Source of the DNA: Akebia trifoliata
Taxonomy: Eukaryota > Streptophyta > Magnoliopsida > Ranunculales > Lardizabalaceae
Length of the DNA: 64,000 nt
Reading direction: 5' to 3'
Assembly (NCBI GenBank): GCA_017979445.1
Contig: CM030714.1
Location: forward strand, 6,951,049-7,015,048
Shown here: in pieces, positions 49,255 to 63,433 of the stretch
Layout of the letters: every line of letters starts with the position of its first letter
Position numbering within the stretch: position 1 is the stretch's first letter
The notes under the pieces: generated by a model
Database searches by the model: none
Seen by the model: the letters and a program-made list of their open reading frames with translations, nothing else
What the model was told of the DNA's origin: nothing
Translations under genes and position numbers: made by a program

Positions 49255-51390
49255 TATTATAAAATTGGAGTTCCCCAAGTTTTGAAGGCGTCCCCCACGA
49301 TTCTTTTTCTCTCTTGATGTCCTGTTCCCCCATGATTCTCTCTCTAGACACTCTCTACCCACGTCCCTACTCCCTATCTCTCACTCTCCACATTCTGCTA
49401 TCTCTATTTTTTTTCTCTTTTCTCTTGTTCCTTACAAAAAATAGAAGAAGAATAAGGAGAAGAGAAAGAATCTCTCCAAGGACTCACATTCTTCATTCTC
49501 TCCCATCACAGCTCTCGTATTAACCTCGGATTTCGTCTGAAGGAATTATTATTTTATAGGTGAGTTTTAGCTTCTTATTTTTTCTTTTACTATTAAATCT
49601 TCTTCTCTTCCTTCCCCCTATTTTTATCAAATTGATATTATTTTTTTATAATTTATTATCATCGTATTGTTTTGTTCTTATCGATTATAATTCTTCGATT
49701 TCGAAATTTCTTACATGTTCATAATTTTCTAATTGTCAAATTCTACATATGATTGTAACTTTTCAATTTAAAAAAATTATATATTTTCAAACTTGTCAAT
49801 TTAAAAATTAATAATTTTACTCGTGTTTATATTTTTTAGATTTGAGAATTTTGCATGATATTTGTTTTTATCAATTTTGTGATTTGTACATGTTCATATT
49901 TTTCATATTTGATAATCTTACATTATAGTTATTTCCACCAATTTTATGATTTATAAATGTCCTTATTTTTCAGATTTGAGAATTTTCTACGATATTGATT
50001 TTTACCAATTTTGTGATTTTTCATATTTTCCAGATTTGATAATTTTACATGATAGAGATTTTCACCAATTTTGTGATTTATGAATGTATAAATTTTCTGG
50101 ACTTGATATTTTTATATGATATTAATTTTCATCAATCTTGTGATTTATGCGTGTTTATATTTTTTCTAGATTTGATAGTTTTATATGACATTGATTTTCA
50201 CCTTTATGTTTATTCATATTTTTTTGATTTGGTAATTTTACATGATATCTATTTTCTTTTGAGATTCATGTATGGTCGTATTTTCCTAATTTAATAATTC
50301 TTGCGTGATATTAATTTTTGCCAACCTCGAAATTCATGTGTATTCATATTTTGTTAATTTGGTAGTTTTGTGTAATATTGAAACTTGTCAATTCGTCGAG
50401 TTGTCGTATATTCATAACTTTCTAATTCAAAAAATTTATATTCATATTTTGAAATATTCATATTCATAAATTTCTAATTTTGAAAGGTCATATTCATAAT
50501 TTTCCAATTTAGAAGTTCATGTTCATAAATTTCTAATTCGAAAATTTCATATTATAACTTTCTAATTTGAAATTTCATTCATAATTTTCTAATTTAGGAA
50601 TTTAGCCAAAAGCAATGTTTTCCAATTTTGAAGATTCATACAAAATGAGATTATTATTGATTTAATAATTTTGCTAATATCAATGATTTTCAGTTTGAAA
50701 AATTCTTGTACATTTATACATTCTTAATTTAGCAATTTTCTTTACTCGGGGCGTTTACATATCCGACTGATCTAACAATATTTTTTTATTTGATTCGTGT
50801 TCTACCAAGTTGTTAATTTGGATTCAAAAATTTTTACACGTGAACCTTAAAACATGGGATATGGTCAGGGCTTTTTTTTTTTTTTTTTTTCATTTTTTTC
50901 CCTTTTACGTAAAATTTAAGGAATCATGTGATGTTTGAAAAAGACGTAGCCGTAAGATCCGTTTAATAAATTTGGCAAAAATTGAGGATGATTGCACCCT
51001 AGTTTGACTTTAGTCTATGCAAGTTGACTATGGGGTAGTTTTGAATCGTAGTAGAGACCGATCATCTCGATCGGGCGGATTCAATGCCTGACACCTTTTA
51101 AAACACGTAATTTGACCCCGTACCCATTTCTCTTGTCCGTGGACCGATTCAGATCCGTTTTGGAGTTACTTTTTATTCCAAGACCTAAACTAGGTGGCGA
51201 CTCCCAATTCTTAGAAAACCCGCAATTTACTTATCGGATATCTTTTACTATTTAGTGAAAAATGGTCAAGTCGTTCCGACGTTGTCTCGTTTCTATAGAA
51301 ACATCCGGTGCCTATGTGGAATGTTACACATAAGACTTCTTGTACGACTTGTTCAGGGGTCCGATGTGTTTTAAACACCAACGGAATCTT
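49255..51390 (+). repeat. LTR-like AT-rich spacer, unit 2
   Basis: Second copy of 44864-46960. From about 50150 onwards it is almost identical to 58690 onwards, whereas the part before 50050 is clearly more diverged. It lacks 17 bp found at about 59868 (TTGTTGGATTTAAAACA region). Confidence 0.8.
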
Positions 51391-51639
51391 GATTGAGATT
51401 GGACATATATAATTAGGGAAATCCCAACCAAAATCTATTTATATTTGGGAATGACAACAATTCAAACCAAGAATAATTACTTGAAGAAATAAACTCTAAA
51501 CCTTGTCACTAGTTGAGAATAAGATAATGAACCTGGCGGGAGGTTCGGTGTTCGGGCGAGTAATGTGCGCAGTATTTGATGGTGGGTATAGTAAAAAATT
51601 AAAAATAAATTCTTTCGATTTTATCGATTCTAAACAATG

Positions 51640-54095
51640 AACCGTGCCATTTACAATGACACTACGACTTCTTACACATACACAAAAATAAAGAAATAGA
51701 TAAACAAGATCAATAAGGGTATTTTTAGTAATATTTGTTAATCTCCCATTTAAGACCAAAGGTCAACAAATTCAAATGCGCCTGTAACTTGTTGAGGGCC
51801 ATTTAATATGACATCACCCCACATTTTTTTATTTGTTTTTTCTTATAAATATCCGGTCAAATTGAACAATAGACATCTTTGAAAATTTAAAGCCGTTTTT
51901 TTCCCTTCTATTGATCCTAATGACATCATCCAATTTGTAACATATTTTATAATAATAAAAAGTTGAGATATTGAAAGAAATTGATTTGTTGAGTTATTAG
52001 ACTCTCGATTTAGCATATTTTATTCCACGTTATTGTGTTTTTCATTTTATAAAATTATTTCATCATCTCCTTCCCCCACCCCTCCACCCCCCTTTGTTTA
52101 CTATGTTTGGAAGAGTCATGTGCAGCCTTAAATTTGTTGTTGATCATAAAGGTTGTTGAGCGGAGACGTGATGAATTATATATTTAAGTTAAGCACTCAT
52201 ATCGGGTATAACATTTCCGATGGTGGATTTGCCCTGACGACGAAATTGAAAGTTTAATCGCGGGCATAGAAAATCTTGACCCTTACGTCAAAAGCTTCAT
52301 CGAGGACCTAATAATAGAGAGTGTGATTTCTTTTACCGATATATACTACATGGGGTGAGGATGAAAGATCAGTCAATTATTTAACTTGGATGATTATTTT
52401 TATTTTAGCCTAGTTTTCCTCCATTATCATTCTTAACTACTATATGATAAGACTTCCAAGCATTAATGTGTTTCCTATTTTTAGAAAATAATGATGAGAC
52501 AAAAGAACCAATTAGAGATCACAATGGCACCGCAAAACAATAAGCTACTCCATCCAACTCGTACCGATGACAATGGGTTTTTCAAAAGTTTATTTGGACA
52601 TCATATATATTAGAGATATTTACTAAAAAGTGATCAACGTAATTTAGATGAATTTACGATTCCAGCACACTATTCATTTTAATTACCAAAACGTGAATTA
52701 TAACGATTTCGGAGGCTTTTAGAAGTGATCATTTCGCAGGTTTAAGGTGACAATTTCACTTTAAACTTGCGAAATTATCGCTTAAAACCTGAAAAATAGT
52801 AAGTTCCTTCTAATTTTTTATTTATTAACGAAAACGTGACAATTCACGTTTTGGTATTTATAATGAACACTGAGCCAGAATGGTAAATAACTCATTTTCA
52901 GCTCACGAAATGGTAATTCGCCCTAGATATTATTTCATATTAGCTAAGAATAAACTAATGTTGGGAAATCATTTTGAATTCCGAAAAAAAAAAAACCCTT
53001 ACCTTTCCGTGTACAAATCAAACTATCACTAATTATTATTAGTCCTCTTACGACAAATACTGCCCCTGCTTGAAACTATATTTTGCAGGTCTTATTAATA
53101 AAATAACAGAATAATTATTGTATCTATAAATTAAGAAAGGTGAAATGAAAATCCCCAAGTTAAGTGACATGAGTTTCAAAAGATAATATTGAATATTGGT
53201 TTTTTTTTTTTTTCTTCATTTTACTGGAAGATGTTATCAATTTGCAGACGTTGACATCTTGAGAGCATCCAAACGCTGACTTTGAAACTCGTGCAGTATT
53301 AAAATTGAATTGGTTTTCTTTATCAACGAAGGTAGAGGCGGAGAGGATCGAAGTGCTGACAAAAAGAATCACACTAAATAAATTAATTAATTAATTAATT
53401 AAAAAGGAAAATGTAGAAATAACAAAAAGAATTTACTACGATCCTCACAACTCTGACATTGGATGTGTACGTAAGCATAGATGTGTTTCCTCACGAACGA
53501 GTAAAAATCATCTACGGTTATGTATGCATGTCCACCTCATAATTGTGAGAATCACACTAAATCCTGTGTCACCCCAGCATGACTCGAAAAAAAAAAAAAA
53601 AATCCTGTTGGGGGCGAGGCACCCCTAATCTACATGTAGTTCAGCCCCACGTAGATTGCAGAAGATTACAGTATAAAAGCATATTTTTGAATAAATTCAA
53701 AAATTGTAGTTCAGCCGCCCCTGTCCCCTGTCCTTACGTAGAGCCTTAGAAGATTAACACGTTATAGAAGCGTATATTTGAAAAAAATGGTTGGGGCCAC
53801 GGCCCACCTTCCTTGTGTACACTTAGTTCCGCCGCCCCTGTCCATACCATCTCGGCTGACCCTGGGTGGCTGAAGTCTTGATGGGGCAGTGAGATATGAA
53901 GTACAATCTTGAGGTCACTTCAAGATTATTCTTGACAGCCACCTGTCTTGACACCCTTTTCAAGTTTGGCGCTACACGTAAAGGAAGTTTAAAAGAAATT
54001 TTCATCCACCTCTCTCTTGACACCCTATATATATGTAATATGTGTATCGCCTCTCAGAGCATTAAAAGATAAGTAGTGAGTAAAGTAAAGTAGGC
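51640..54095. repeat. GLP upstream region, unit 2
   Basis: Promoter-side region, almost identical to 60196-62652. Includes a short foldback at about 53440-53560 (TCCTCACAACTCTGACATTG versus CCTCATAATTGTGAGA). Confidence 0.85.
54025..54036 (+). promoter_or_regulatory. TATA box of GLP2
   Basis: CTATATATATGT about 60-70 bp upstream of the ATG at 54096; identical in GLP3. Confidence 0.6.
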
Positions 54096-54876
54096 ATGAA
54101 CATGGCGTCTCTTGTTTTTCTGATTTTTTCTGCTTGTGTTTGTAACTTTGTCTTGGTTCATGCCACCGATGCCGACCCACTTCAAGACTTCTGTGTTGCT
54201 GATTTGCAGAACCCTGGTATTTTCTTATAGCAAAGTTTTAAAATGATATAAATTGACGTTAAGGCCGATGTATTTTTTTGTTCTAGTATCTAAATTTATT
54301 TCTACCTCTATTGGTTCAGTTTTTGTGAACGGTTTCGCGTGCAAAGATCCAAGGGAAGTAAAATCGACCGACTTCGTCTACAGAGGGCTCCGCCAACCCG
54401 GAAACACTAACAACTCAGTCGCGGGTCTCGTCACAACTGCATTTGTGGACGCGTTCCCAGGTATCAACACGCAGGGAATTTCCATTGTCCGGATCGACAT
54501 TGCACCTGGTGGGCAAAACCGGCCCCACCATCACCCTCGGGCCAGTGAGATCCTCGTCGTGATCAAAGGCAAGCTCCTCGTTGGATTCATCACCACTAAC
54601 CCAAACAACACTCTATACAGTACAACCCTCGAGGTGGGTGACGTGTTCGTATTCCCACGTGGACTTGTACATTTTCAACAAAATGTCGGGAAGGAACCAG
54701 CCCTTGCCTTCGCTGCCTTAAATAGCCAGAATCCAGGTGTGCTCACCGAAGCCAATGCAATCTTCGGTGCAAACCCATCAGTGCCTGCTTACATTCTGGC
54801 TAGAGCTTTCAAGCTAGATGAGGAGGTAGTTGATGACCTACAAGCTCAATTCTTGGCCCTGGGGGGCAACCCTTGA
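54096..54876 (+). CDS. Germin-like protein (cupin), GLP copy 2
   Basis: Exons 54096-54216 and 54320-54876 around a 103-bp intron, 225 residues. Same layout as GLP1: 23-residue signal peptide, Cys33 and Cys48, His110/His112/Glu117 in [10 protein letters not shown], His158 in box 2, and two sequons. It differs from GLP1 at about 20 positions, mainly in the signal peptide and the C-terminal helices (for example [16 protein letters not shown] instead of [16 protein letters not shown]); the metal site is unchanged. The product is identical to that of GLP3. Exon 1 is too short to stand out as an open frame and was placed by homology with GLP1 and splice signals. AATAAA at 55068-55073 is a likely polyadenylation signal. 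Extracellular manganese-binding role inferred from the family. Confidence 0.95.
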
Positions 54877-55599
54877 TGCTATTGTTACCACTACTGGTGG
54901 TACTATGCTACCGCATTTGTTAGTTGTTTCGAGATTGTGAAGAACCCTTAATGTAATTGTTATTTTGTTACCACTACTACCACCATCTTTCTGTTTTCAA
55001 ATGGTGAAGAACTTGTTTTCTATTGTTACTGTGGATGTCGCTAGGGACGATCTTCCATAAATATAAGAATAAACATGGTTGGTTCAGTATTCTCTCTCTC
55101 CCGGTATTTCATACTGCAACTTAACATATTAATCTGATATTTGCCAAGCGCAGGCCTTGTCCCACAAATTCACGAGGCCCATACATAAATCTTGCCCGAA
55201 ATTAGATCACCTATACAGTATTAACTAACGGTTCAGGATTAGGTGCCTCGTAAAGAATGACTCGTGGAAAAAACACATGATCCCAACCTTTTTAATACGA
55301 AATCAAACTATCGAGATTTTTGCTTGAGATAAGTATCAACGTACGAGATACGTGCCATGGAGATATGTATAGAACTTGAGCGGTGGATGTTGTATTTTCA
55401 CCGTCGGGATCATGCATTTGCTTGCCCGTGGGTCATTCTTCACCAGTCAATGGATCCCCATCCTTAACTACTACATGGATCGCCATGGACCATTTGATTG
55501 GATACATCCTAAAAATGTGTATATTAATAGAACGGTCAAAAGTAAGAATCATTCAACTACTGGGGACATGTAAAAATACTTTGTTTTTTCTTTTTCCTT

Positions 55600-57080
55600 T
55601 TTTTCTTAATAAAATATTTTTTTTTATACCGGTAACCTGTGGTTGAAATCAAGAGCCTTATGAATATCAGAGCACGGGGACACACTATCCTTAAAAAAAA
55701 AAAAATTGAGCAAATCATCCGCAAATAATAAATGAGAGATATTTGGACAATCATTAGTAATCGGTACCTTTACAAGTCCCAACTGCATTTGTTCCTCCAA
55801 TAAGCAGGAAAAAGCTTTCATAGCTAGCTATTGTGAATAAATAAGGTGGAATAGGGTCATCCTGTGTCAACCCACAGAAACTATGAAAGAGTCCACACGT
55901 TGAACCAGAAAGAATTAAAGAGAACTTTGGGAGAAGGGAAACACTCAAAAATCCAAGTCTCGTTAAATCCTAATTTTTTAAGAATTGCGACATCGAACCT
56001 GATCATAAGCTTTCCTTCTATCAACTTTAGCATAAAAAGACGTTTGCCCCAGGCTTAATTGGAATATTCGGACTAATTCGTGAGCAAAGATAATATCACC
56101 AGAAATCCTTCAGCATTTAATAAATGTTGATTGATTCTCACTTACAACAGAATCCAACACTACGCGACAGAAAAAATTGACGGGCCTAGGCCCACGAAAT
56201 TTAGAAACTGGATTTTGATGGGCTAGGACTGTCGAAATTCTTGATGTTCCCAAATTTAACGGATTAGAGCTGTCGAATTTCTCCCATCCTACATTAATTT
56301 GATAGTTTCGACTCGTTGAAAAAGAAAATTGACAATGAAAAATTCAACACCAATTCGACCCCTTGCTCCATCGAATTTTATGAAATTTGACGGCCTGAGG
56401 CCATCAAATTTGGATTTTTTTTTTTCACATTATGCAAACACCGTGCCAATCTATTAGCTATAATTTAAATAATCACTTTGTACAAAAAATTACAAAAGTG
56501 ATATTGGCCTCACCTTATCAAAAGAAGATGCAACATCTTCTTTGGGAATAAGCGTCAAAAATATGGACTTTACCTCTCGAAAAAGCTTTGATTTTCTGAA
56601 AAAAATTATGAACTGCTTTGATCACATCATTGCCCACTATATTCCAAAAGGACATGTAAAAGTCTGTTCGAAAACCATCCAGACCCGGTCCTTCATTTCT
56701 TGGGGGTCTAAATATAACATCTTTGATCTCCTGCAGCGTCACTTCAACAGTTAGGGCATTTTATTATTCCTCAGACAATCATTTTCTGAACGGGATTACA
56801 TGACATACATCATTTGAATCTGGAGTAAAAATATTCTTGAAGATTGAACCCCCAAATTCCTAATTTCTTCTCTATTAGTCGTAAAAGAGCCATCATCCTT
56901 TTTCATAGGCCAAATAGAATTATGTGATATTCTTGATGCAATTGAAGCACGAAATTTTTTTGAATTCGAATCCCCTTGTTTTAACCATTGTATTCGAGAT
57001 TTCTGTAACACAAACTTCTCTTCATTTTGAATCTCCTCGTGAAGCCTCTTAATAGCTACACTCTACTCCTCTGCAAAGAT
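55600..57080 (-). pseudogene. LINE reverse-transcriptase fossil, unit 2
   Basis: Read on the minus strand from high to low coordinates: IQWLKQGDSNSKKF (57011 down), EIKDVIFRPPRNEGPGLDGF (56742 down), then the inserted small element, then GLTQDDPIPPYLFTIA (about 55890) and SHLLFADDLL (about 55740), which contains the RT catalytic FADD motif. The order is that of a plant non-LTR RT. Frames are broken by several frameshifts, so it is dead. A T-rich stretch at 55580-55625 could be the complement of its poly-A tail. Confidence 0.85.
56172..56442 (+). mobile_element. TTGACGGGCC element inside the LINE fossil, unit 2
   Basis: Located after ACGCGACAG in the RT sequence, identical position to 43345-43612. 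Contains TTGACGGGCCTAGGCCC and AATTTGACGGCCTGAGGCC. Confidence 0.7.
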
Positions 57081-57157
57081 GTGATTAAAAGAGTCACCCT
57101 AGATTTTTTTTTTTTATTTCTAAACTTCTTGCAGATATAAATGTGTAGTGTTCATTG

Positions 57158-57769
57158 CCCTCAGAATATGATTTCGAGTCTAACAAATATAAAATGGACG
57201 AAAACATAGCAAAAACGACCAAAGCACCCGTTGATAACTGTCTTTTATATAGAGACCTTAATTCTTGGAAAAACGCAAAAGTAAAAATAGACTTTCGAAA
57301 TATTTACGCACATCAAAAGAAAAAACTTTAGAAAACGCACGATTAGAAAAATTGAAAGTTCACTTGAAATCACGATTCAAAACGACAAAAATTAAAACAA
57401 GTCAAACTGAAAATTTTTAAACAAATAGAAATTTTTTTGAATAACTATAATAAATAAAACTTAAACAAATCGAAAATTTTAAACAACTCAAATCAATATC
57501 CAAATTAAAATTCAATCGACTAGCCAAATTAAATTAAAATTCAATCAACCAACAAATATTCCAATTAAAATTCAATCGACTAATCAAATTAAAATGAAAA
57601 TGCAATCGACCTATCAAATTAAAATGAAAATTAAACTCAATCGATCAATAAAGGGCAACTAAAGCACGAGTAACACGGGATCAATAGCCACCTTGTTCTA
57701 CAAAAAACGTGGTGAATAAAGAGAATCAGAAAATTAAAAAAATGGGGGAGGGGAACAAAAAGATTATAA
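57158..57769. repeat. Post-LINE tail, unit 2
   Basis: Sequence after the RT fossil, with repeated AATTAAAATTCAATCGAC motifs. Corresponds to 44310-44860 and 48653-49254. No gene. Confidence 0.8.
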
Positions 57770-59950
57770 AATTGGAGTTCCCCAAGTTTTGAAGGCGTCC
57801 CCCACGATTCTTTTTCTCTCTTGATGTTCTGTTCCCCCATGATTCTCTCTCTCTCTAGACACTCTCTACCCACGTCTCTACTCCCTATCTTTCACTCTCC
57901 ACATTTTGCTATCTCCATTTTTTTTTTGCTCTTTTCTCTTGTTCCTTAAAAAAAATAGAAGAAAAATAAGGAGAAGAGAAGGAATCTCTCCAAGGACTCG
58001 CATTCTTCATTCTCTCCCATCACACCTCTCGTACTTACCTCGGATTTCGTCTGAAGGAATCTTACACAATTATTATTTTAGAGGTGAGTTTTAGCTTCTT
58101 ATTTTTTATTTTACTATTAATTCTTCTTCTCTTCCTTCCCCCTATTTTTTTTTTTTATCAAAGTGATATTATTTTTTTATAATTTATTATCATCGTATTG
58201 TTTTGTTCTTGTCGATTATAATTCTTCGATTTCGAAATTTCTTGCATGTTCATAAATTTCTAATTGTCAAATTCTACATATGATTGTAACTTTTCAATTT
58301 TCGAAAATTTACATATTTTCAAACTTGTCAATTTAAAAATTAATAGTTTTACACGTGTTCATATTTTTCAGATTTGAGAATTTTGCATGATATTTGTTTT
58401 TATCAATTTTGTGATTTATACATGTTCATATTTTTCATATTTGATAATCTTACATTATAGTTATTTTCACCAATTTTATGATTTATGAATGTCCTTATTT
58501 TTCAGATTTGAGAATTTTCCATGATATTGATTTTTACCAATTTTGTGATTTATGCGTGTTCATATTTTCCAGATTTGATAATTTTACATGATAGTGATTT
58601 TCACCAATTTTGTGATTTATGAATGTATATATTTTCTGGACTTGATATTTTTATATGATATTAATTTTCATCAATCTTGTGATTTATGCGTGTTTATATT
58701 TTTTCTAGATTTGATAGTTTTATATGACATTGATTTTCACCTTTATGTTTATTCATATTTTTTTGATTTGGTAATTTTACATGATATCTATTTTCTTTTG
58801 AGATTCATGTATGATCGTATTTTCCTAATTTAATAATTCTTGCGTGATATTAATTTTTGCCAACCTCGAAATTCATGTGTATTCATATTTTATTAATTTG
58901 GTAGTTTTGTGTAATATTGAAACTTGTCAATTCGTCGAGTTGTCGTATATTCATAACTTTCTAATTCAAAAAATTTATATTCATATTTTGAAATATTCAT
59001 ATTCATAAATTTCTAATTTTGAAAGGTCATATTCATAATTTTCCAATTTAGAAGTTCATGTTCATAAATTTCTAATTCGAAAATTTCATATTATAACTTT
59101 CTAATTTGAAATTTCATTCATAATTTTCTAATTTAGGAATTTAGCCAAAAGCAATGTTTTCCAATTTTGAAGATTCATACAAAATGAGATTATTATTGAT
59201 TTAATAATTTTGCTAATATCAATGATTTTCAGTTTGAAAAATTCTTGTACATTTATACATTCTTAATTTAGCAATTTTCTTTACTCGGGGCGTTTACATA
59301 TCCGACTGATCTGACACTATTTTTTTATTTGATTCGTGTTCTACCAAGTTGTTAATTTGGATTCAAAAAATTTTACACGTGAACCTTAAAAACATGGGAT
59401 ATGGTCAGGGCTTTTTTTTTTTTTTTTTTTTTCATTTTTTTCCCTTTTACGTAAAATTTAAGGAATCATGTGATGTTTGAAAAAGACGTAGCCGTAAGAT
59501 CCGTTTAATAAATTTGGCAAAAATTGAGGATGATTGCACCCTAGTTTGACTTTAGTCTATGCAAGTTGACTATGGGGTAGTTTTGAATCGTAGTAGAGAC
59601 CGATCATCTCGATCGGGCGGATTCAATGCCTGACACCTTTTAAAACACGTAATTTGACCCCGTACCCATTTCTCTTGTCCGTGGACCGATTCAGATCCGT
59701 TTTGGAGTTACTTTTTATTCCAAGACCTAAACTAGGTGGCGACTCCCAATTCTTAGAAAACCCGCAATTTACCTATCGGATATCTTTTACTATTTAGTGA
59801 AAAATGGTCAAGTCGTTCCGACGTTGTCTCGTTTCTATAGAAACATCCGGTGCCTATGTGGAATGTTTTGTTGGATTTAAAACACATAAGACTTCTTGTA
59901 CGACTTGTTCAGGGGTCCGATGTGTTTTAAACACCAACGGAATCTTGATT
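57770..59950 (+). repeat. LTR-like AT-rich spacer, unit 3
   Basis: Third copy of the spacer: pyrimidine-rich leader, AGAGGTGAGTTTTAG donor-like site at about 58079, minisatellite at 58210-59300, then the ACCTAAACTAGGTGGCGACT block near 59725. No coding region. Confidence 0.8.
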
Positions 59951-60195
59951 GAGATTGGACATATATAATTAGGGAAATCCCAACCAAAATCTATTTATAT
60001 TTGGGAATGACAACAATTCAAACCAAGAATAATTACTTGAAGAAATAAACTCTAAACCTTGTCACTAGTTGAGAATAAGATAATGAACCTGGCGGGAGGT
60101 TTGGTGTTCGGGCGAGTAATGTGCGTAGTATTTGATGGTGGGTATAGTAAAAAATTAAAAATAACTTCTTTCGATTTTATCGATTCTAAGCAATG

Positions 60196-62652
60196 AACCG
60201 TGCCATTTACAATGACACTACGACTTCTTACACATACACAAAAATAAAGAAATAGATAAACAAGATCAATAAGGGTATTTTTAGTAATATTTGTTAATCT
60301 CCCATTTAAGACCAAAGGTCAACAAATTCAAATGCGCCTGTAACTTGTTGAGGGCCATTTAATATGACCATCACCCCACATTTTTTTATTTGTTTTTTCT
60401 TATAAATATCCGGTCAAATTGAACAATAGACATCTTTGAAAATTTAAAGCCGTTTTTTTCCCTTCTATTGATCCTAATGACATCATCCAATTTGTAACAT
60501 ATTTTATAATAATAAAAAGTTGAGATATTGAAAGAAATTGATTTGTTGAGTTATTAGACTCTCGATTTAGCATATTTTATTCCACGTTATTGTGTTTTTC
60601 ATTTTATAAAATTATTTCATCATCTCCTTCCCCCACCCCTCCACCCCCCTTTGTTTACTATGTTTGGAAGAGTCATGTGCAGCCTTAAATTTGTTGTTGA
60701 TCATAAAGGTTGTTGAGCGGAGACGTGATGAATTATATATTTAAGTTAAGCACTCATATCGGGTACAACATTTCCGATGGTGGATTTGCCCTGACGACGA
60801 AATTGAAAGTTTAATCGCGGGCATAGAAAATCTTGACCCTTACGTCAAAAGCTTCATCGAGGACCTAATAATAGAGAGTGTGATTTCTTTTATCGATATA
60901 TACTACATGGGGTGAGGATGAAAGATCAGTCAGTTATTTAACTTGGATGATTATTTTTATTTTAGCCTAGTTTTCCTCCATTATCATTCTTAACTACTAT
61001 ATGATAAGACTTCCAAGCATTAATGTGTTTCCTATTTTTAGAAAATAATGATGAGACAAAAGAACCAATTAGAGATCACAATGGCACCGCAAAACAATAA
61101 GCTACTCCATCCAACTCGTACCGATGACAATGGGTTTTTCAAAAGTTTATTTGGACATCATATATATTAGAGATATTTACTAAAAAGTGATCAACGTAAT
61201 TTAGACGAATTTACGATTCCAGCACACTATTCATTTTAATTACCAAAACGTGAATTATAACGATTTCGGAGGCTTTTAGAAGTGATCATTTCGCAGGTTT
61301 AAGGTGACAATTTCACTTTAAACTTGCGAAATTATCGCTTAAAACCTGAAAAATAGTAAGTTCCTTCTAATTTTTTATTTATTAACGAAAACGTGACAAT
61401 TCACGTTTTGGTATTTATAATGAACACTGAGCCAGAATGGTAAATAACTCATTTTCAGCTCACGAAATGGTAATTCGCCCTAGATATTATTTCATATTAG
61501 CTAAGAATAAACTAATGTTGGGAAATCATTTTGAATTCCGAAAAAAAAAAAACCCTTACCTTTCCGTGTACAAATCAAACTATCACTAATTATTATTAGT
61601 CCTCTTACGACAAATACTGCCCCTGCTTGAAACTATATTTTGCAGGTCTTATTAATAAAATAACAGAATAATTATTGTATCTATAAATTAAGAAAGGTGA
61701 AATGAAAATCCCCAAGTTAAGTGACATGAGTTTCAAAAGATAATATTGAATATTGGTTTTTTTTTTTTTTCTTCATTTTACTGGAAGATGTTATCAATTT
61801 GCAGACGTTGACATCTTGAGAGCATCCAAACGCTGACTTTGAAACTCGTGCAGTATTAAAATTGAATTGGTTTTCTTTATCAACGAAGGTAGAGGCGGAG
61901 AGGATCGAAGTGCTGACAAAAAGAATCACACTAAATAAATTAATTAATTAATTAATTAAAAAGGAAAATGTAGAAATAACAAAAAGAATTTACTACGATC
62001 CTCACAACTCTGACATTGGATGTGTACGTAAGCATAGATGTGTTTCCTCACGAACGAGTAAAAATCATCTACGGTTATGTATGCATGTCCACCTCATAAT
62101 TGTGAGAATCACACTAAATCCTGTGTCACCCCAGCATGACTCGAAAAAAAAAAAAAAAATCCTGTTGGGGGCGAGGCACCCCTAATCTACATGTAGTTCA
62201 GCCCCACGTAGATTGCAGAAGATTACAGTATAAAAGCATATTTTTGAATAAATTCAAAAATTGTAGTTCAGCCGCCCCTGTCCCCTGTCCTTACGTAGAG
62301 CCTTAGAAGATTAACACGTTATAGAAGCGTATATTTGAAAAAAATGGTTGGGGCCACGGCCCACCTTCCTTGTGTACACTTAGTTCCGCCGCCCCTGTCC
62401 ATACCATCTCGGCTGACCCTGGGTGGCTGAAGTCTTGATGGGGCAGTGAGATATGAAGTACAATCTTGAGGTCACTTCAAGATTATTCTTGACAGCCACC
62501 TGTCTTGACACCCTTTTCAAGTTTGGCGCTACACGTAAAGGAAGTTTAAAAGAAATTTTCATCCACCTCTCTCTTGACACCCTATATATATGTAATATGT
62601 GTATCGCCTCTCAGAGCATTAAAAGATAAGTAGTGAGTAAAGTAAAGTAGGC
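60196..62652. repeat. GLP upstream region, unit 3
   Basis: Almost identical to 51640-54095 at an offset of 8,557 bp; I saw only a few single-base differences (for example GGGTACAACATTT here versus GGGTATAACATTT in unit 2). Confidence 0.85.
62582..62593 (+). promoter_or_regulatory. TATA box of GLP3
   Basis: Same CTATATATATGT as GLP2, about 60-70 bp upstream of the ATG at 62653. Confidence 0.6.
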
Positions 62653-63433
62653 ATGAACATGGCGTCTCTTGTTTTTCTGATTTTTTCTGCTTGTGTTTGT
62701 AACTTTGTCTTGGTTCATGCCACCGATGCCGACCCACTTCAAGACTTCTGTGTTGCTGATTTGCAGAACCCTGGTATTTTCTTATAGCAAAGTTTTAAAA
62801 TGATATAAATTGACGTTAAGGCCGATGTATTTTTTTGTTCTAGTATCTAAATTTATTTCTACCTCTATTGGTTCAGTTTTTGTGAACGGTTTCGCGTGCA
62901 AAGATCCAAGGGAAGTAAAATCGACCGACTTCGTCTACAGAGGGCTCCGCCAACCCGGAAACACTAACAACTCAGTCGCGGGTCTCGTCACAACTGCATT
63001 TGTGGACGCGTTCCCAGGTATCAACACGCAGGGAATTTCCATTGTCCGGATCGACATTGCACCTGGTGGGCAAAACCGGCCCCACCATCACCCTCGGGCC
63101 AGTGAGATCCTCGTCGTGATCAAAGGCAAGCTCCTCGTTGGATTCATCACCACTAACCCAAACAACACTCTATACAGTACAACCCTCGAGGTGGGTGACG
63201 TGTTCGTATTCCCACGTGGACTTGTACATTTTCAACAAAATGTCGGGAAGGAACCAGCCCTTGCCTTCGCTGCCTTAAATAGCCAGAATCCAGGTGTGCT
63301 CACCGAAGCCAATGCAATCTTCGGTGCAAACCCATCAGTGCCTGCTTACATTCTGGCTAGAGCTTTCAAGCTAGATGAGGAGGTAGTTGATGACCTACAA
63401 GCTCAATTCTTGGCCCTGGGGGGCAACCCTTGA
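62653..63433 (+). CDS. Germin-like protein (cupin), GLP copy 3
   Basis: Exons 62653-62773 and 62877-63433, 103-bp intron, 225 residues. The protein is identical to GLP2, including signal peptide, disulfide cysteines 33 and 48, the three histidines plus glutamate of the metal site, and both sequons. Promoter, intron and 3' flank are also nearly identical, so the two genes should be expressed alike unless elements outside the duplication differ. This marks a very recent tandem duplication or a gene-conversion event. AATAAA is at 63625-63630. The downstream LINE fossil of this unit lies beyond the window end. Confidence 0.95.

Noticed and set aside
50049..50294. Frames of Phe/Tyr/Ile/Asp-rich repeats (also 58588-58833)
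   Set aside because: Produced by the AT-rich ~67-bp minisatellite; not conserved in unit 1.
55376..55646. Two overlapping plus-strand frames downstream of GLP2 and a similar one at 42620
   Set aside because: Different frames are open in different units and no domain is seen; this is the decayed region beside the LINE fossil.
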